From Buddleja alternifolia (taxonomy: Eukaryota; Streptophyta; Magnoliopsida; Lamiales; Scrophulariaceae), in contig CM033403.1 of NCBI GenBank assembly GCA_019426215.1, positions 35,102,754 through 35,166,753 on the forward strand: DNA of 64,000 nt. Direction: 5' to 3'. The notes beneath the pieces are model-generated. The model saw only the letters and a list, made by a program, of their open reading frames with translations. It had not been told where the DNA came from and did not search any database. Positions 23,410 through 32,404 of this stretch are shown in pieces. Positions within the stretch are counted from its first letter, which is position 1. The number at the start of each line of letters is the position of its first letter. The position numbers were made by a program, and so were the translations under genes.

Positions 23410-24080
23410 ATGCCATTTTATTTAGTTCACTCATATGTATGGACATCTCCGATTGCTTCTCCCACTGGTTTTAAATATTATGTTATTTTTATCGATGATT
23501 TTTCTCGTTTTACTTGGTGTTATCCAATGCGTACGAAATCTGAAGTTTTCACTCACTTTTGTGCTTTTACCAAATTAATTGAAAACTTATTTTCCACAAA
23601 AATCAAAAAATTTCAAAGTGATGGTGAACGTGAATTTGATAACTCTCAATTTCGTACTTATTTCTCCACTAATGGAATTCAACTTCGTCTTTCTTGTCCA
23701 TACACTCCTCAACAGAATGGTGTAGCAGAGAGGAAACATCGACATATATCTGAACTGATTAGGACTATACTTCTCACAGCTCATCTTCCTCCCACCTTCT
23801 GAGTCGATGTTTTATACACTTCAGTATATCTCATCAATCGTCTTCCTACAGCTACTCTACAGCAAAGGTCTGCTTTTGAAGTCTTATTTCGTCATACCCC
23901 AGATTACTCTTTCTTTCGTGTATTTGGTTGTGCTTGTTTTCCTTACATCTCTTCTGATGCTCGTCATAAACTTGCACCACGCTCGATTTTCTGTGTTTTC
24001 CTCGGGTACGCCCCAGACTACAAGGGTTATCGATGTCTCGATCCTACGACTGGCAGGATTATTATAAGTCGTCATGTTAT
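23410..24080 (+). pseudogene. pol: copia integrase relic
   Basis: The catalytic D, D and E motifs are visible in one frame: WTSPIASPTGFKYYVIFIDDFSR, FQSDGEREF and PYTPQQNGVAERKHRHI. A TGA at 23800-23802 interrupts PTF|VDVLYTS. The C-terminal integrase part (FEVLFRHTPDYSFFRVFGC) resumes in another frame. Confidence 0.85.
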
Positions 24081-24499
24081 CTTTAATGAAGTCAGTTTCC
24101 CTTATCCCACTCTCTCATCTCCTCATCCTCGCTCAGTCTCTCCCGAGTCTTCTCTAGTACCGCTTAACCTACCACACCCTCCCTATGTTGGTGCTAGTCT
24201 TACCTCTCCTCCTATATCTGCAACCATTCACACTTCCCCTATTCCCTTACCATCTACATTTCCATCTGTCACTCGTGTGCCTACTCCTGTTGTCTTATCC
24301 CCACCTACATGCTCTATCTCCCCACTAGCATCACCTGCACCCACTCCTAGTTGCTCATCTTCGACTGATGCCTGTATCCCCTCTCCAGTACATCCTTCCT
24401 CTAGTCCTACTCCTCCTATCTCTCGCCACCCTATGGTTACTCGCCTTCGTGTTGGTATCCGTAAGCCACGTACTATACCTTCTCTCACAGTCTCTACCA

Positions 24500-26054
24500 C
24501 ACCTATTGAGCCAACATGTTTTTCCCAGGCAGTTAAGGATCCCTTGTGGCGTGCTGCTATGGCTGATGAGTTTAATGCTTTTCTGGCAAACCACACTTGG
24601 ATACTTGTACCATCTCATCATTCGCAGAATCTTGTTGGTTCCAAATGGGTGTTAGTGTAAAATTGAAACCTGATGGTTCAGTTGACCGGTACAAGGCTCG
24701 ACTTGTTGCTCAGGGGTTTAAGCAGCAGGCTGGTATAGATTTTAGTGAGACTTTTAGTCCAGTAGTGAAGCCCGCAATTATCAGGACTGTGCTATCTATT
24801 GTTGTCTCACGTCACTAGATTATTCGACAATTAGATGTAAAGAATGCTTTTCTTCATGGTGATCTCACTGAGATCGTTCACATGGCCCAGCCCCATGGTT
24901 TCATTCACCCCAGGTATCCGAATCATGTCTGTCAGTTACAGAAAGCTTTATATGGTCTAAAACAAGCTCCCCGTGCTTGGTTTCAGAAATTTGGCTCATA
25001 CCTTCTCCGCCTTGGCTTTGTCAGTAGCAAGGCTGATATGTCTATGTTTGTGTTCCGCTCTGGCTCTGTTATGATGGTTCTCTTGCTATATGTTGACGAC
25101 ATTATCCTTACCGGGAATAATTCTCAGGTTATTTTCACTTTGATCTCACAGTTATCTCAGGAGTTTGCTATGAAGGATTTGGGCAATCTTCATTATTTTT
25201 TGGGCATTCATGCAACTAAGGACTCTGATGGTCTCTTTCTTTCACAGAAGAAGTATGCAACTGACCTTCTTCAGCGTTTTCACTTGATGGATGTGAAACC
25301 CGTTACATCACCTCTACCTGCAAAGACTACTCCATCTGCTTTTGAGGGCGATCTCTTCTCCGATCCGACTATGTATCGAAGTATTGTCGGTGGTCTACAA
25401 TATCTTACTCATACCCGTCCTGATATTGCTTTCTCGGTAACATTAGTCAGCCAGTTTATGCATGCTCCCCGCACAACACATTTTTAGATGGTTAAAAGAA
25501 TTCTTAGATATCTACGGGGTACACTTGATTTTGGGCTTCTTCTTCGTCCCTCATCTCTGGATTCTATTACGGTTTATGCTGATTCTGACTGGGTCGGATG
25601 TCCAGATAGTCGACGTTCTACCACGGGCTATGCTGTTTATCTAGGGGATAATCTTATCTCTTGGTCTGCCAAGAAACAGGCTACTGTCTCTCGATCGAAC
25701 ACGGAATCTGAGTATCATTCTGTTGCGTATTCTATGGCTGAGACTTGCTGGGTTAGATACATTCTTCGGGATCTCGGTGTATTCTTATCCAGACCAATTG
25801 TCATCTACTGTGACAATATTAGCGCGATTTATTTAGTTCTAAATCCAGTATTCCATGCTCGTACGAAACACATAGAGATCGACTATCATTTTGTTCGAGA
25901 GAAAGTTGCTGCAGGTGATGTTTTGGTCAAGTATGTTCCTACTTCTGACCAGATTGCAGATATTTTCACTAAAGCTCTTTCGCCAACAAAGTTCGCTCAA
26001 TTAAGGACCAATCTTCGCGTTGGTCCCAAGGCTCAGATTGCGGGGGGATGTTAA
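24500..26054 (+). pseudogene. pol: copia reverse transcriptase/RNase H relic
   Basis: The reverse transcriptase starts at about 24530 ([12 protein letters not shown]). It has [18 protein letters not shown], the LDVKNAFLHGDL motif and the active-site LLYVDDIILTGNN (about 25085). RNase H includes YADSDWVGCPDSRRSTTGY, SNTESEYHSVAYSMAET and TKHIEIDYHFVREK. Stops interrupt at 24657-24659 (with a frameshift), 24816-24818 and 25485-25487. The ancestral stop is at 26052-26054. Confidence 0.9.
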
Positions 26055-26281
26055 TGTATATTACTTTCCATTACTTTCCAGCAACACACTCCATGTTTCA
26101 GCCAGCAACACTCCATGTTCCAGCAACAATCCATCAACACAATGAATTGTAAAGTATAAACTTTCCAGCAACACTATGATTTGTAAAGCAATAGTTATAG
26201 CTATATAGATGTTTGTATCATGTAATGATTTCACACAAGAAAATACACACAAAGAATAAACATAGAAATTATTCTTCTACA
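26049..26281 (+). repeat. 3' LTR of the copia relic (about 233 bp)
   Basis: It begins TGTTAATG directly after the polypurine tract. The body has repeats of ccagcaacactccatgttcc, and it probably ends at ttctaca (26281). The right edge is uncertain by about ten bases because no 5' LTR is available for comparison. Confidence 0.65.
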
Positions 26282-26289
26282 AATCTTCT

Positions 26290-26328
<39 letters not shown>

Positions 26329-26711
26329 GTTCCAAGTAACAATCATGAACATATTTCTTTTGTTTAAGTGATATTTACAGCAACGTCTTCTTTATTTTTA
26401 GTGCATGTTCCTAGTAACCCATGCGATCTTTATATAGATATATTTCAATCATAGTTGCAGAGAGGTATTATTCTCAAACATTTGGAAAAATTGCAAATTG
26501 AGTCCTGTAATTTTAGGGGCGATAAAATTGGTCCCGTAACTTTTAAAAAATTGCGATTTAAGGACATTTTTCAAATAAAAACCCTAATTTCACCACTGCG
26601 CTGCACATGACCAATTAAAATTGGGAGTTTTTAATTGCCGGCCAACTTTGCACGCATGGAGTATGATAAGCTTTTTTTTAACACATAAGATGCCAATCCA
26701 ATTTTTTTTAG
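26282..26711. other. Spacer downstream of the copia relic
   Basis: An AT microsatellite lies at 26294-26325. The block at 26500-26640 carries the phrase tcctgtaatttta...cccgtaactttt, typical of degenerate MITE-like foldbacks. No gene is supported. Confidence 0.45.
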
Positions 26712-26963
26712 AAAAAAAAAACAAATAATAAAATAAAACTAAACAAAAACAAAAACATATAAAACTTAATTAAAAAAAATTGAAAAGTTTATAAAAGCCG
26801 CAAATCCTATCTTTCAATTGTCCATGGCTTCCAACATAAAAAAAAAACAAATAATAAAATAAAACTAAACAAAAACAAAAACATATAAAACTTAATTAAA
26901 AAAAATTGAAAAGTTTATAAAAGCCGCAAATCCTATCTTTCAATTGTCCATGGCTTCCAACAT
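26712..26963. repeat. 126-bp tandem duplication, two copies that look identical
   Basis: 26712-26837 and 26838-26963 read the same throughout, from the A tract and acaaataata to catggcttccaacat. No difference was seen by eye, which indicates a recent duplication or an assembly artefact. Confidence 0.85.
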
Positions 26964-27109
26964 TGCCGGCTCTGTTGATGTGATCGTCCATCAGGGCTCG
27001 ACTTTGGACCTCTTGGATGAACGACAACCTTGGAAGGAGGTTTCCCACCTGCAGAAAATATAAGGTAAAAATATCCAAATTCTGTTTTTATTTTTGTTTT
27101 CGTTTATGT

Positions 27110-27440
27110 TTCTCATATTATGTCCCGTAGTTTTTAAAAATTATCACATTTGCTCCCAGCTAAATTTTTCGTTCATAATTTAACGGTCAACTCCGTTAGT
27201 CAATATTTTGACCGGTTGATTTTGAGAGAATTTTTGCGTTAATGCACTTATACACGGATTTTATTAAATATTACGCTGTGTTACTCACGCACAAAATCTC
27301 CTCCAAAAAATGCTGACTAACATAATTGACTGTTAACTTTTGGACAGAAAATTTGGTTAGAATCAAATGTGAGAATTTTTTTAAGTTATGAGAGACAATG
27401 TGGTCAGAGTCAAATGTGAGAATTTTTTTAAGTTATAAGA
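27110..27440. repeat. Foldback element with a short tandem duplication
   Basis: The left arm reads ttttaaaaattatcacattt. The right arm reads aaatgtgagaatttttttaa twice (27367 and 27413), which pairs with it imperfectly. No coding content. Confidence 0.5.
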
Positions 27441-27651
27441 CAATGTGGTAATTCTGAATAAGACCAAAATTCTAAAAAATCAAACATATAGCATCAAAAA
27501 TGCAATTTTTCCCTTTTTTATTAATTATAAACTACAGATCCCGCACATAAACAAACAAGAGACATTTAGACAAAGCCAAACTCTCCATATACACAAAGGA
27601 GATGTTTTATTCACTTACACTCCATACATTACAAAATTCAACAAAACACAT

Positions 27652-30103
27652 TTACACAGATCGCCCCGAAGTTGATCCAGGGCTAAACAGAGTTGCTTCT
27701 TCTCTGCTATACTTCAAGTTCCTAGCATCCTGCCTCGAAACGCCGTAAGCATTCATCAGAACTTCCTCCGGCATGGCCCTAATGGCCGAGAGCCGCCCTG
27801 CGAGCTGGCTGCTCATCGCGTTGTCGTTGGTCTTGAACGCGATCCACTCGAACCCTTGCTCGCTAGCTCTCTTTAAAGCTACGAAGTTCTGTGGCACGAT
27901 CAAGAGCTGTCCCTCGTTGACCTCGCCATCGAATACCGACTTTCCTTGGTTTCCGACGACCTGGATTCTTGCACTTCCTTTTGTCACATAGATTGCGGAG
28001 TGGGAGTTTATGCTCCAGTGGGGCGCCATTATGGCATTCTGCATGTAATAGCCCAGAAAAAAATTACTATACATGTAAGAATTTTTTATTACATAGGGGT
28101 GATTGTAAAAAATGCATTAAAACAAGGCGTGTTTATGTAATTTTATGAGTTTTTTTTTTTTTTTTTGAAATACACACGTGAGGTTTGTGTAATTTTTCCT
28201 TAAAAAAAAAACCCAACTTGATTTCAAAAACCGTTACTTTATACTGATTTGAATATCGATCGAAGATCCCACTAGAAAAAGACCAAATTAACCTTAGAAC
28301 CCCTGACTTGACGTATTTTTTGTTTCAGGTTTCTTTGATTTCAGGTAGTTCGTCGACTAATTGGCTTACCTTATAGAGGATTCCTCTGGCGGCGCTAAGG
28401 CGGAGGTAGCTTAGAATAGGGAAAGCCTGGCTGTTGAGTGTACTAATACGGCCTCCGCGCGGGTTGTAAACGTCAGCCCTGGTCGGATGATCTATATTCT
28501 CCCTAATTTTCAAAGAGCAGAAAGTTTCCTCCAAACCATTGTATCCTCCTCCCCTGCCACGCTCTTGCTCTCGCTCTCGCTCCTGCTCTTCTCTTCCGTA
28601 CTCCGGGAGCACCAAACGAAGCCTTTCGGCTCTGACAATGGTGCCCCTGTTGTCCTCCCTGCCCTGCAATCTCCTTATTATGTCACGGTCAATATTGAAT
28701 GTCTCGGCCAAAAGCTCCTCATCAAAGCCGTTGAAAATGTTGCTTTTTTCTTGCTCTTGTTCTTCTTCTTCTCCTCTCCGACCCTCGCCTCTTTGTCTTT
28801 GTTCTCTTCCCCGTTCGCCTTGGCTCTGGCTTCCTCGTGGGTTTCCAGCTAGGAAAAATTTCTGTACCCACAAAATTGAAAAAACATAATTTTTATTTTG
28901 TATTTTCATTGTTTAATTACGAGGTTTTATGTCATACGGAAAATTCTTAAATGCATCCTGCACCATATGCCTAAGGGTATACATAGTGTTATATCATGAC
29001 AAAATCAGGAATATAAGTTTCGGGGCCGGATGCAAAATAAAGGGGGTAAAATTTAAATTTTATAAATTGGTAGGGTAAAAATTTTAATTTTTCAAAAAAT
29101 CACCATATACCTAAGGGTATATATAGTGTCACATCAGGACGAATTCAGGAATATAAATTTGGGGGCCGGATTAAAAGGGACAATTTTAAATTTAAAAAAA
29201 ATTGTAAAGTAAAAAATTTAATTTTTCAAAGTTGAGGAGCGAGTGCCCCCACCAACCTTAGCCTGGTTCCGTTCCTTTGTCACATCAACATATAGCGTAG
29301 GATGTTAGTGCGGATGTTAGTGCAGATGAGACATAATAATCACTATTTGGTGTTTAACACAAGGTGTATAAAAAAACTTCGAGTTCGTACTCTGAATTTC
29401 AAATCAAGCTGGTTATTGTCATTGGCGACGTCAAGAAGCGAGACACTGATGATCGGAGTGTCCCCGTCGTTATAAGCCCAGTGGGTAATACCTTGTGGCA
29501 ACGCGAGGATATCACCACGGCGGAACCGCCTCAGCTTCTGATGGCGGTCCGGCCGCCTCGTTCTAGAACCTTCTTCTCCTTCTCGTTCGGAAGATCTCGA
29601 CTCCGTTTCATACGTCTCCGCGCAGCCCGGAATCACAGTCCCCTGAATTCCACTACCTATACAAATCAAAACAAAAACAAAAATTAGACATTAACAATTT
29701 GATCATACAAAAAAGCACTGAAATTATTAATTGAGAAGCGGATCCAAATCTCGCCTTGGATAATGTAAATGAGTTGAGGGGCATTTGTGTAATACGGCAG
29801 CAAGAGGCCTTTAGGCTGGATGACATGGCGAACAAACTCAACGCCGGCACACTCAAACTCCTCACTATTAGCATCCCAGAACTCGGTGATACCCGCCTCG
29901 GACTCGGACCTGTAACTCGGTTCTCGAGCATTGAGTTGCTGGATTCGGCACTGCGTCTTGGCCCGGAGGCGGTGCTGCTGCTGCTGCTGCAAGTTCTGCC
30001 AGAACTGGTGCTGCGGCAGCTCAAGCTGAGCCGCGCAGCTATGGAACAAGAAGAGAACACTTAGAGTGAGAGATAGCAAAAGAGGGTTATTATAATTAGC
30101 CAT
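27652..30103 (-). CDS. 11S globulin (legumin-type) seed storage protein
   Basis: A bicupin storage protein made in developing seeds, targeted through the ER to protein storage vacuoles and assembled as hexamers. Exons on the minus strand: 30103-29755, 29656-29391, 28861-28370 and 28038-27652. These total 1494 bases, or 497 residues, the usual legumin four-exon plan. A signal peptide (MANYNNPLLLSLTLSVLFLFHSCAA) leads. CRIQQLNAREP and FECAGVEF carry the conserved cysteines. A hydrophilic R/E/Q-rich segment follows. The Asn-Gly processing site N313/G314 (YNGLEETFC) separates the acidic and basic chains. The second cupin has APHWSINSHSAIYVTKG.

Intron 1 begins with GC rather than GT (CCAAG|GCGAG); introns 2 and 3 are GT-AG. 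Proteins of this family are known seed allergens. An RY cluster upstream suggests seed-specific control. Confidence 0.95.
28961..29240. repeat. 140-bp tandem repeat in 11S intron 2
   Basis: Two units begin caccatat(g/a)cctaagggtat at 28961 and 29101. Both contain caggaatataa(g/a)ttt and ggggccgga. They are diverged by about 15% by eye. Confidence 0.75.
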
Positions 30104-30193
30104 GGTGGAGAACTCTATATATAAAAGGATTGTATATATATATATATATATGTATGTATTTTGGTGTGTGAAGTGGCGAATGGAAAGTGTGGG

Positions 30194-30202
30194 GATTTAT
30201 AG
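30194..30202 (-). promoter_or_regulatory. Likely TATA box of the 11S globulin gene
   Basis: The minus strand reads CCTATAAATCCCC about 95 bases before the ATG, the normal distance in legumin genes. A longer AT run nearer the ATG (30108-30152) is a microsatellite and too close to act as TATA. Confidence 0.6.
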
Positions 30203-30269
30203 GTGTGGAGAATGGGTGAGGATATGACACGTAAAATGAGAGTGTGAAACACTTGGCTTGTGGGTTGCT

Positions 30270-30309
30270 TGCATGTGTGTTTGGTTGTTATGCATGGCGA
30301 GTTTGCATG
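30270..30309 (-). promoter_or_regulatory. RY-motif cluster of the 11S promoter
   Basis: Three CATGCA motifs (30304-30309, 30291-30296, 30270-30275) occur in 40 bases, about 170-205 bases upstream of the ATG. RY elements are bound by the B3 factors ABI3, FUS3 and LEC2 in seed storage promoters. Function is inferred from the motif and position. Confidence 0.75.
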
Positions 30310-30372
30310 GGGTTTAGTGAGTGTACACATAAGATTATGGGTTTTTGCTATGTGTCAATGAGGAATTGTAGC

Positions 30373-30387
30373 TGCATGCATGCATGC
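30373..30387. promoter_or_regulatory. Extended RY repeat (CATG)n
   Basis: tgcatgcatgcatgc carries overlapping CATGCATG legumin-box cores on both strands, about 275 bases before the 11S start and 12 bases from the MITE at 30400. Confidence 0.65.
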
Positions 30388-30399
30388 TTTTGTTTGTAG

Positions 30400-30605
30400 C
30401 TATGATGTACGGATACGGACACGGGATATATTTATGGACACAACACCGGACACGAATACGTGAATTTTTAAAAAATTATTACATAAACACGGCTAAGACA
30501 CGAATGTTCATGTGTATTTTTTATTTTCTCTCAATAGTTGGACACGGACACAGTGCTTGTCCGACACTGCACGGGATGATTTTTCGGAGTGTCCGTGCAT
30601 CATAG
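30400..30605. mobile_element. hAT-like MITE, family 1 copy D (206 bp), in 11S promoter
   Basis: Its ends are ctatgatgtacggatacgg and gtgtccgtgcatcatag. The flanks are gtttgtag (30392-30399) and gtttgtat (30606-30613), a 7/8-match target duplication. It lies immediately distal to the RY repeats of the 11S gene. Confidence 0.8.
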
Positions 30606-32404
30606 GTTTGTATTTATTTGGTTTATGGCATTGTGTCTTAGTTTCATGAATTTCATCCATATTCTTGTCTATGTACGTTTTTGTCTTGTGGTAGTTCACA
30701 AATTTCATCTAAGTTCTTGGATATATATGTGCATTTGAGATCCTCTATTGTAATTTGTGTTCCTGTTTCATTGTATTGATGTACGTTAAATGTAATTCAG
30801 TTTGGATCTTCTATTGCAACTCGTGTTGCAATCTCCTATTGCACTTCATATATGAATGTCACGTGTATAAAATGTTTCCTTGAATAGAAATTTATTGTGG
30901 ATTATATACACTTGTCGGATATGCAGGATATGCAACATGAGATGCAACACCATTTTACAATAGAGGATCTCGTGTGTCACAAGATATATATGTGCACTTG
31001 AGATTCTCTATTGTAATTTGTGTTCCTGTTTCATTATTGTATTAATGTACGTTGTTAAGTGTCATTCATCCAGACACACACGTGGATATATTTTAGTAAT
31101 TATTTATGAATTTGGTTTTTTTTATACAAAATGAATCACCAAACTGGAATACAAGATTCAATTTGATTGATCAAATCCACTCGCACAAAGCAAGTTACGT
31201 ATATGAAATATTCACCTAAAAATACTCTTGAAGTGGATAAGGATCACTATATCTAAAATATGAGATAAAAAAAATGGAATAAATCCGTGATTTTGTAGTT
31301 TTGAGTTTTGACAGTGATTTATAGGCAAGCTTCATCATTTTTCTGACTTTGTACTATTTTAGGCCCTTTTATACTATTGGATAGGCCCTTCTAAAGTTGG
31401 TATAATTTAGGCCCTTTTAAAGTTGGAAAAACTTTAGGCCCTTTTAATTATCAAAAAAAAAAAAAAAACTTTGGGCCCTTTTAATTATCAATAAAAAGAC
31501 TTTAGGCCCTTTAGAATTGGTACAATTTTAGACCTTTTTATTATTGGTTAGGCCTTTTTAAGATATTGGTTAGGAGGATTGTGTCTTTCAAGTACATTTT
31601 AGTTCTTCTTAGTATGTCACTTCCGCACTGTCACAGGATTATCTATTTCAAATTATGTTTTATCTCCTTTTACATATATTTTTGTTCTGAGAGGACAAAT
31701 ACCAAAGAAAGAGGGGAAAAACTTGAATTTTTTAAGTTTGGGGGACCAGAATTTTAAGAATTAACTATTTATAGGGTCAAAAAATTGATTTCAAAAGTTG
31801 AAGGGGGAGGGGGAGGGGGAGGGGGAGGGGGAGGAGGGGGGGTTGTTCCACCTCCAGCCCCTCTATCATATTTTGGTATCACACTAAGAAATAAAAGACA
31901 CGTGTCTGTAAAAATTGAAGAGAAAATTAAAAATTATAACTTACATACACGTGTCTGTTATTCATTGGTGTAACACCAAAATGTGATAGAAGATCCGCTC
32001 TGTTTTGCTTCGTCCACTGATGTCAAATATATAATTCTTTTCTTTAAATATACAATTGATATGACTTTTTTTACACTAGACATCCATACAAATACATAAA
32101 ATAAGAGATGAAACACAATTTGAATTATTATTTTCCAAGTCCATAATTTAGGCTAATTTAGACAGTATATGAGAACTCTCCGGGAAAAAAAATAGAAAGT
32201 ATGAGGACTAAAACGAAGTACCTTCAAAAGTCTGGTGGACAGATTAACAATAAAGCCCAAATTAAAAGGACCAAAAAGTAAGCTTAGCTTAAAATTTTCA
32301 ACTGTACGATATGTATCGCATATACATACACAAAGACGTGTTATCATTTGCTCCCAACACTCTCCCTCCCACCATTCCATGTTCAAAATCCGATAACCTT
32401 TTCC
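30606..32404. repeat. Repeat-rich spacer: ctattg foldbacks, aggccctttt array, GGGGGA array
   Basis: 30719-30787 and 30985-31052 are near copies of one sequence (gatatatatgtgca, tctattgtaatttgtgttcc), with inverted pieces between. 31370-31560 is a degenerate array of ttaggccctttta units. 31801-31842 is a (GGGGGA)n run. 32320-32404 is the AKR promoter/leader. No extra gene is supported. Confidence 0.6.

Larger units (their letters stand above)
21950..26281 (+). mobile_element. Decayed Ty1/copia retrotransposon, 5'-truncated
   Basis: On the plus strand the order is gag, zinc knuckle, protease, integrase, reverse transcriptase, RNase H, polypurine tract (gcgggggga) and a 3' LTR. No 5' LTR or PBS is found before gag, and gag lacks its N-terminal part. 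At least four in-frame stops and several frameshifts break the polyprotein. It is not autonomous. Confidence 0.9.

Noticed and set aside
28487..28889. Plus-strand frames of 116-121 codons inside the 11S gene
   Set aside because: They are opposite-strand shadows of 11S exon 3, whose E/R-rich codons give S/L-rich open antisense frames.
32348..32404. Upstream in-frame ATG of AKR1
   Set aside because: The extension is not shared by copy 2, while MAS starts align and both give a plausible transit peptide.
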